Positions 6,353 through 10,737 of a stretch of DNA of 10,737 nt are shown in pieces. Within the stretch, counting starts at the first letter, position 1, and each line of letters starts with the position of its first letter. The DNA lies in contig JAISRS010000292.1 of assembly GCA_031273485.1 (NCBI GenBank), forward strand, positions 1 through 10,737, read 5' to 3'. The notes beneath the pieces are model-generated. The model worked only from the letters and a program-made list of their open reading frames with translations, did not search any database and was not told the origin of the DNA. The position numbers and the translations under genes were made by a program. The stretch is from Prevotellaceae bacterium (GTDB lineage: Bacteria > Bacteroidota > Bacteroidia > Bacteroidales > UBA932).

Positions 6353-7296
6353 AAACAGCTGTTCTGTTGACATATACGGGAAGTCCGGAGAGTTGTAAAA
6401 TTACGGACATTGTGAAATATTTAAACAAATTTTTAAATAATAAAAGATTAATCCGTCTTCCCTCTTTGCCGAGAACACTGTTGGTGAACGGAGCTATTTT
6501 ACCCCGTTCCGTTTTTAAATCGGCTAAACGATACGGGAAACTCGAAAATCTGTATAACGGCAAATTCCCTATTTCTTTATATTGTCAATCATTACGGATG
6601 GAACTCGAAAAATGTTTACCGGCAGAAATATTTGTCGGAATGTGTTTCGGAAATCCACTTATCGAAAACAGTTTGCAGACAATTATAGAAAAAGGATTTT
6701 CAAAACTTATAATCTTCCCGATGTTTCCGCACTACACCTCTTCGGCAAGCGGAGTCCCTCTGGAACAGGCGATGGATGCGCTCAAACAGTTTCCAATGAT
6801 TCCCGAAATTGTAACCGTCAATTCTTTTTATAAAAATCAGGGATTTATCAGATCCTTTGCGGAAAGAATCAAAGAATACGATTACGGAAATTATGACGAA
6901 ATAGTTTTTTCGTATCACAGTTTACCGGTGGAGCATGTGAAAAAATGGGACTGTACGTATCCCGAAATGTGCAGGGAAACAACGCAACTCATCTGCAAGG
7001 AAACTGGTATTGACAGTGTTTGCGAAACCTGTTTTCAATCGCAAATGAGTAATAAATGGCTGGGACCATCAACAAAATCGGCGCTGATGCGCATGATCAA
7101 AGACCGTAAAACAAAGGCGCTTGTTGTGGCGCCTTCATTTGTTATGGACTGTCTGGAAACCGATGTGGAAATAGGTATCGAACTGCGGGATTTCTTTTTG
7201 CAAAACGGCGGAGAAAAACTGCAATTAGTGAGAAGCCTTAACGATAGCCCTGTATGGATCGGAGCGCTTAGAGATATGCTGGAAAAACTAATTTGA
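6349..7296 (+). CDS. Ferrochelatase
   Basis: This enzyme inserts ferrous iron into protoporphyrin or coproporphyrin in the last part of heme synthesis. The 315-residue protein has the usual length. It shows the family order: FPMFPHYTSSASG (123-135), the metal-binding active-site histidine in FSYHSLPVEHV (His190), SNKWLGPSTK (234-243) and the acidic pair segment FVMDCLETDVEIG (264-276, Glu270 and Glu274). Five cysteines at 202, 208, 216, 225 and 228 lie where some bacterial ferrochelatases carry an internal iron-sulfur cluster; whether they bind one here is unknown. The ATG overlaps the sirtuin stop by 4 bases, so translation is probably coupled. No other heme genes are in the window. Whether it makes heme or protoheme from coproheme intermediates cannot be told. 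Confidence 0.9.
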   Translation: MKTAVLLTYTGSPESCKITDIVKYLNKFLNNKRLIRLPSLPRTLLVNGAILPRSVFKSAKRYGKLENLYNGKFPISLYCQSLRMELEKCLPAEIFVGMCFGNPLIENSLQTIIEKGFSKLIIFPMFPHYTSSASGVPLEQAMDALKQFPMIPEIVTVNSFYKNQGFIRSFAERIKEYDYGNYDEIVFSYHSLPVEHVKKWDCTYPEMCRETTQLICKETGIDSVCETCFQSQMSNKWLGPSTKSALMRMIKDRKTKALVVAPSFVMDCLETDVEIGIELRDFFLQNGGEKLQLVRSLNDSPVWIGALRDMLEKLI

Positions 7297-7305
7297 ATAT
7301 TTCAA

Positions 7306-7395
7306 TGGAAGCCTCCGAAAAACTCGATTTTTCGACGTTCGACGTCAATAATTTTTAATACGTTTATACATTAAATTCATTATAAAAAATACTTG
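7306..7395. repeat. Decayed half-copy of a palindromic element
   Basis: GGAAGCCTCCGAAAAACT, then TTTTTCG, CGTTCGAC and TTTTTAA match in order the left arm of the palindromic element at 9821-9944. Similarity fades towards 7395 (ATAAAAAATACTTG against TTTAAAAATCTTG). The right arm is missing or too changed to see. It fills the whole gap between ferrochelatase and the glycosidase, so it likely supplies the latter's leader sequence. I see no clear promoter box in it. Confidence 0.55.
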
Positions 7396-7402
7396 AAAAG
7401 TT

Positions 7403-9781
7403 ATGAAAGTAAAAACAATCTTAGTCGCCGCCGCCTTATTTACGGTGTCGGCGGCGACAGTTACCGCGCAGGTCGCCGATCTTGACGGCGGACCAATGGG
7501 TATTGAACGGGTTGCGATGTCTGTAGGCTCGCCGATTCCGTATGCCTCAACTCCGGCAAAGGACAGTGTTCCGAATTGGGTGCAAATTGACCTGGGCAAC
7601 GTGTTTACCGTTGAAGCAGTGAAACTTTATCCTTATTTTCAGGATAAAGCATGGCCCGGAGCACATTCCCACAATTTTCCCCTCCGATTCCTTCTCGAAA
7701 CCGCCGACAATGACAAATTCGTCAAGCCATATACGGTGGTCGATCAAACGAAAAGCGATTTCGAGGGCTATCCTCTGGAAATTAAAACCTACAAACTCCG
7801 TCAGCCGCAACAGGCGCGCTATGTCAGACTTACGGTTTGGAAACCGGAGGTCTTCGAACTCTGGCGTTTTGAGGTGATTTCCGGAGGACGGGATGTCGCC
7901 GAAGGTAAAACCTTGTTTGATTCCGAAAAAGGCAATCTCGGAAAACACGTTTTGTTGCGTCCGCAGCGTCCTGTGGGCGAAAACGTCTGGTTTGACCATC
8001 CCGAACAGGTTACAACGCCAAAAACCTGGAAACCCGTCAAAGCGCCTTTACGCACGCCGCGTAGCGAGGTGACTGTGGGAAGTCTGTTCCGACAAACCTA
8101 CGACAGAAATATTCACTATCTGCTAAATTCATTCAGCGTAAACGATATGGCATACACTTTTCGCGAACGCGCCGGTAAAGACCCCGGACAGTTCGAGGGT
8201 CCCAAAAGCTGGTTTACACTCGGTTTGGGCGGCGCCATCGCCGGACGGTTTCTCATGGGCGCCGGAAATACTCTGCGCTGGGAAGGCAACGAGGAACTGC
8301 GCAAACGTATGAATAACCTCGTGGATATTATCGAGGAATGCGCCACGCCGGAGGGTTACATTTTCGGTTATCCCGAACGCACCACATTGCAGGGTCAAAA
8401 CAACGCTTATGCACGCGGATGGCTGTCGCAGGGGCTTGTGGAAGCGGGCATTGCGGGAAATCCCAAAGCATGGTCGCTGCTGCGTCGCGGGGGCGACTGG
8501 TTCAATGCCTGTCCCTATCTGCCCGAAATGCTTATGAGGGTGCCCATAGGAAATCAGGGCATGGTTGCAAATTCACGCACGTATGTAGATACAAACGTGG
8601 GTGTTCCCGAAGATATTCAGGTATTGCAACGTTATTTCCAGCTTAACTTCTGGCTCGACCAGCTCACCGAACGCGACCCTTCGGCTATCTGGGAATATCA
8701 GTACGAACGCGTTCACAGCTACCTGATTGTTGTGCTTAACGCCTACATGGACATGTACACGGCTACCGGCGACGAACGCTATCTCAAAGCCATGCACGGC
8801 GCATGGGACATATTCCACGATTATTTTACTCATACCGGCGGAAGCATCAGTGTGATTGAATCCTATACATTTCCGCCGCGACAGTTTCCGCCCAAATCCT
8901 ACCACTTGCGTATGAGTACGGGCGAACTCTGCGGCAATGTCTTTTGGGCAGTGTTTAACCAACAGCTGAGGCTGCTATATCCCGAAAACGGAGAAAAATA
9001 CGTTGCCGAAATCGAAAAAAGCATCTATAATATAGGTATCGCCAATCAGGACGATAATGGAAACATCCGCTATCATGCACGACTGATAGGTAAAAAGGAA
9101 AACGGCGGTCACGGAGGAAGCTGCTGCGAGGGACAGGGCACGCGTCTGTACGGCATGTTGCCCGAATTTATTTATAAGATTGCCGATGACGGTTTATATG
9201 TGGATTTGTTTAACGAATCATCCATCGAATGGGAACAAAACGGCAAAAAACTGTCCTTGCATCTGCATAGCGATTTTCCGGAAAGTCCGAAGGTGGAACT
9301 TCATCTGGCGCTCGCCGAAAATGTGAAAAGTAAAATCCGTATCCGCATCCCCTCGTGGGCGGTGAAAGAAATGGAAATATCGGTAAACGGCAAAAAAACA
9401 GCCACGGGAAAACCCGGTACTTACGTCACACTCAACCGAACATGGAGCAATAAGGATAACATCACTTTCACTCTCCCTGTGGGATTTCGCCTGACAAAAT
9501 ATGTCGGCGTCACCGAAGATTTCAAAGGCAAGGAGGCTTATGCGCTGGAATATGGTCCGATATTGATGGCGCTGACGGGTGATTCCATACAAAATGGCGT
9601 CCTGAACCTGCCCCTTGCCGCAAAAGAACTCATCGCAAAGTTGAAACCCGCAGAAGGAAAACCGATTCATTTCGGAATTGAAGGCGAAGACCGTTCACTC
9701 AAATATGTCCCGTATTATGAAATTCATAAGGAACCGTTCACTTGTTACCCGGTGTTTTTAAAGGAAGAAGGGAAAAATTAG
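7403..9781 (+). CDS. Secreted GH127-like glycosidase with N-terminal F5/8-type C domain (beta-L-arabinofuranosidase candidate)
   Basis: This is predicted to release L-arabinofuranose or a related sugar from plant polysaccharide or glycoprotein, probably in the periplasm. Residues 1-22 form a signal peptide (lysine-rich start, alanine-rich core, cut near VTA-Q) with no lipobox. Residues 30-162 resemble a discoidin/F5-8C carbohydrate-binding domain (WVQIDLG at 59, ARYVRLTVW at 138). The (alpha/alpha)6 catalytic domain runs from about 225 to 600, and beta-sandwich domains follow. The GH127 zinc-cysteine site is complete: GELCGN (Glu508, Cys510) and GGSCCEG (Cys574, Cys575), as in HypBA1, where one of the paired cysteines is the nucleophile. 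Glu486 in IESYTF fits the acid/base. The substrate could differ from arabinose, since the family is diverse. No SusC/SusD pair is in view. GC content looks higher than in neighbouring genes, and related palindromes flank it. Confidence 0.78.
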   Translation: MKVKTILVAAALFTVSAATVTAQVADLDGGPMGIERVAMSVGSPIPYASTPAKDSVPNWVQIDLGNVFTVEAVKLYPYFQDKAWPGAHSHNFPLRFLLETADNDKFVKPYTVVDQTKSDFEGYPLEIKTYKLRQPQQARYVRLTVWKPEVFELWRFEVISGGRDVAEGKTLFDSEKGNLGKHVLLRPQRPVGENVWFDHPEQVTTPKTWKPVKAPLRTPRSEVTVGSLFRQTYDRNIHYLLNSFSVNDMAYTFRERAGKDPGQFEGPKSWFTLGLGGAIAGRFLMGAGNTLRWEGNEELRKRMNNLVDIIEECATPEGYIFGYPERTTLQGQNNAYARGWLSQGLVEAGIAGNPKAWSLLRRGGDWFNACPYLPEMLMRVPIGNQGMVANSRTYVDTNVGVPEDIQVLQRYFQLNFWLDQLTERDPSAIWEYQYERVHSYLIVVLNAYMDMYTATGDERYLKAMHGAWDIFHDYFTHTGGSISVIESYTFPPRQFPPKSYHLRMSTGELCGNVFWAVFNQQLRLLYPENGEKYVAEIEKSIYNIGIANQDDNGNIRYHARLIGKKENGGHGGSCCEGQGTRLYGMLPEFIYKIADDGLYVDLFNESSIEWEQNGKKLSLHLHSDFPESPKVELHLALAENVKSKIRIRIPSWAVKEMEISVNGKKTATGKPGTYVTLNRTWSNKDNITFTLPVGFRLTKYVGVTEDFKGKEAYALEYGPILMALTGDSIQNGVLNLPLAAKELIAKLKPAEGKPIHFGIEGEDRSLKYVPYYEIHKEPFTCYPVFLKEEGKN

Positions 9782-9820
9782 AAGGGAAAAATTATGAATG
9801 AAGAGCGTCTTTTTGTTTAA

Positions 9821-9944
9821 AGGGAACCTCCAAAAACTGCTTTTTCGGCGTTCGACTTCAATTTTTAAATCCTCATTTACAATTGGTAAACTCCGGTTTA
9901 AAAATCTTGTCTGCCTTGAAAAATCAAATTTTTAGAAGTTCCCT
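9821..9944. repeat. MITE-like palindromic element, complete copy
   Basis: The whole 124-bp stretch is one imperfect palindrome centred near CAATTG (about 9890). The ends are AGGGAACCTCCAAAAACT and, read on the other strand, AGGGAACTTCTAAAAATT. Inner segments such as TTTTTAAATCCTCATTTAC face GGTAAACTCCGGTTTAAAAA. No clear target-site duplication is visible, and there is no coding capacity. As RNA it would fold into a long hairpin and might end transcription of the glycosidase gene. Confidence 0.65.
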
Positions 9945-9970
9945 AAAGTACTTAAAGCGGAAGACGCCCC

Positions 9971-10000
9971 CCCTGACAGGGTTTGAAATCCTGTCAGAGG
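9971..10000. repeat. Palindromic repeat, family A variant
   Basis: CCTGACAGG and CCTGTCAG around GTTTGAAAT match the layout of the palindromes at 16-47 and 102-131, with GACAGG/CCTGTC instead of AACAGG/CCTGTT. The change is symmetrical, one base on each arm, so the pairing is kept. Confidence 0.65.
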
Positions 10001-10002
10001 TT

Positions 10003-10032
10003 GAAAGGCTATCTCTGTAGAGGTAGCCTTTC
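10003..10032. repeat. Tight 14-bp hairpin
   Basis: GAAAGGCTATCTCT faces AGAGGTAGCCTTTC across a 2-base centre, with one G-U type mismatch. It is followed by CACGCTTCCGG and GCC, echoing the sequence after the palindrome at 16-47. It may be part of the same composite repeat. No U-tract follows on either strand. Confidence 0.6.
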
Positions 10033-10156
10033 ACGCTTCCGGCAATTGCCACAAGCATTTTTTCGATTGTTTTCATGCTTTTCAACTAAAAGTCAAAAAA
10101 CTTATTTCTACCTTATTTGTCAACAGCCACGACAATCACATCAATTCCGGTAATGT

Positions 10157-10219
10157 CCGAAGACTTTCGGGAGTTCCCCGAAGACTTTCGGGAGCTCCCC
10201 GAAGACTTTCGGGACATCC
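10157..10219. repeat. Three 21-bp tandem repeats
   Basis: The unit CCGAAGACTTTCGGGAGYTCC occurs at 10157-10177, 10178-10198 and 10199-10219; the last differs near its end (ACATCC). Each unit holds the small inverted repeat CCGAA/TTCGG around GACT, so each could form a hairpin or present a twofold-symmetric binding site. Confidence 0.8.
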
Positions 10220-10256
10220 CTGCGGAGCATTATTATCCATCCCGAAACCAGCGCTT

Positions 10257-10379
10257 CGCTTGTACGGGGTTATCGAAAGGGTAACCCTTTGCGGGGTTAG
10301 CTGTGCCGACAAACGACAAAGCGACGCCGACAACGCCTAACTCCGTAGGAGTTTCCCTCTCGATAACCCCGTACAAGCG
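10257..10379. repeat. 20-bp perfect inverted repeat with folded interior
   Basis: CGCTTGTACGGGGTTATCGA (10257-10276) is exactly complementary to 10360-10379. The 83 bases between hold further pairings: AAAGGGT/ACCCTTT (10276-10290), GGGGTTAG (10293-10300) with CTAACTCC (10337-10344), and the direct repeat GCCGACAA at 10305 and 10326. As RNA or single-stranded DNA this would form a branched structure. I do not recognise it as a known RNA family. Confidence 0.65.
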
Positions 10380-10443
10380 AAAAGCGTAGTGCGGGGTAAC
10401 GACGATGGGATTTTTGTCGTACACCCGGTAACGTCCCTGAAAT

Positions 10444-10482
10444 AAAACGCAGACTGTTCAATGAATAACAGTCTGCGTTTTT
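10444..10482 (-). terminator. Hairpin terminator of the SDR gene
   Basis: A perfect 15-bp stem (AAAACGCAGACTGTT with AACAGTCTGCGTTTT) has an 8-base loop and T-rich sequence on the outgoing side of both strands. It lies 31 bases past the stop codon of the minus-strand SDR gene. It may work in both directions. Confidence 0.8.
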
Positions 10483-10512
10483 ACATTCAATCCGCGTCAA
10501 CACTTCCAACTT

Positions 10513-10737
10513 CTAATGGGTCGTATAACCGCCGTCGACAACGAATTGCGAGCCTGAAACAAACGAGGCTCTGTCGGAGAGCAGGAATGCCACTGCATCA
10601 GCCACTTCTTCGGATGTGCCGAAGCGTCCCTGCGCATGTTGCGATACAAGATGCTGACGAGCCGCTTCGTTCATGTTACTAAGCAAAGGCGTGTCGATGT
10701 AGCCGGGATGCACCGAATTGATTCGGATACCCTTGTT
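10513..10737 (-). CDS. Short-chain dehydrogenase/reductase, C-terminal part (cut by window edge)
   Basis: Only the last 74 residues are in view; the gene continues past the right edge, so the GTG near 10713 is internal rather than a start. The sequence is typical of the end of a classical SDR (NAD(P)H-dependent oxidoreductase, Rossmann fold): KGIRINSVHPGYIDTPLL follows the last core strand, with the PG that contacts the cofactor, then GRFGTSEEVADAVAFLLS and the C-terminal FVSGSQFVVDGGYTTH. These features match 3-oxoacyl-ACP-reductase-like SDRs, but the substrate cannot be told, and the catalytic Ser-Tyr-Lys lies outside the window. It is followed by a strong terminator. Confidence 0.85.
   Translation of the reverse strand, partial: NKGIRINSVHPGYIDTPLLSNMNEAARQHLVSQHAQGRFGTSEEVADAVAFLLSDRASFVSGSQFVVDGGYTTH

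Larger units (their letters stand above)
9782..10512. other. Gene-free stretch rich in repeats
   Basis: No credible gene lies here. It holds, in order: a 124-bp palindromic element, a family A palindrome, a tight hairpin, a plain AT-rich piece (about 10060-10150), three 21-bp tandem repeats, a 20-bp inverted repeat with a folded interior, and a terminator hairpin. Short minus-strand open frames at 10136-10333, 10233-10424 and 10297-10509 run through these repeats and look like their by-products. Confidence 0.65.

Noticed and set aside
8338..8646. Plus-strand 102-codon frame inside the glycosidase gene
   Set aside because: It is a shifted frame within a gene whose own motifs are continuous on both sides; there is no sign of a frameshift.
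10157..10219. CRISPR array
   Set aside because: The units are directly adjacent with no spacers, only three in number, and no cas gene is in the window.
10257..10379. Integron attC site
   Set aside because: GCCTAAC fits one core consensus, but its partner is on the wrong side and does not fit GTTRRRY; no integrase or cassette layout is present.
10136..10509. Minus-strand frames over the repeat region (for example 10233-10424)
   Set aside because: They pass through the 21-bp tandem repeats and the 20-bp inverted repeat, and their peptides repeat with those units (repeated PESLRG), so they are by-products of repeat sequence.

Overview
The window looks like chromosome of a Bacteroidota bacterium, probably Bacteroidales. 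It is AT-rich, has no Shine-Dalgarno sites, and has Bacteroidota-type promoter boxes (TTG, then TAnnTTTG) in front of several genes. Its protein families are typical of the phylum: the short fold-III arginine decarboxylase, a cytoplasmic GH13 enzyme that opens with an IYQLL motif, an Rpn/PD-(D/E)XK nuclease, and a GH127-type glycosidase with a CC motif.

Layout. Positions 1-650 hold no gene, only short palindromes and ATTCGTG-rich degenerate repeats, ending in a good promoter. Positions 659-2050 encode arginine decarboxylase, and 2134-3873 a GH13 alpha-amylase-family enzyme that probably starts at TTG. Positions 3958-5664 hold an intact Rpn-family nuclease gene followed by two free-standing ORFs that repeat only its C-terminal tail. 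A nearly identical spacer lies between tails 1 and 2 and between tails 2 and 3. The third tail ORF overlaps a zinc-less sirtuin (5657-6352), which overlaps ferrochelatase (6349-7296). Positions 7403-9781 encode a secreted GH127-like beta-L-arabinofuranosidase candidate. A decayed half-copy of a palindromic element lies upstream of it and a full copy (about 124 bp) downstream. Positions 9782-10512 hold no gene but are packed with palindromes, a 21-bp tandem repeat and a 20-bp inverted repeat. The right edge cuts a minus-strand SDR oxidoreductase gene that ends at a strong hairpin terminator.

How the genes work together. Most genes are unrelated housekeeping or carbohydrate functions. The tail-3 ORF, sirtuin and ferrochelatase genes overlap and are probably translated together. 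The most unusual system is the Rpn locus. The start codon of the first orphan tail ORF corresponds to an in-frame ATG inside the nuclease gene (Met234). The tails differ mainly in the number and sequence of 12-bp (four-residue) repeats. In E. coli, Rpn nucleases are restrained by a small C-terminal protein made from an internal start. The array here could therefore be a duplicated set of such inhibitors, or a store of alternative nuclease tails. That is an inference. The duplication itself is directly visible.
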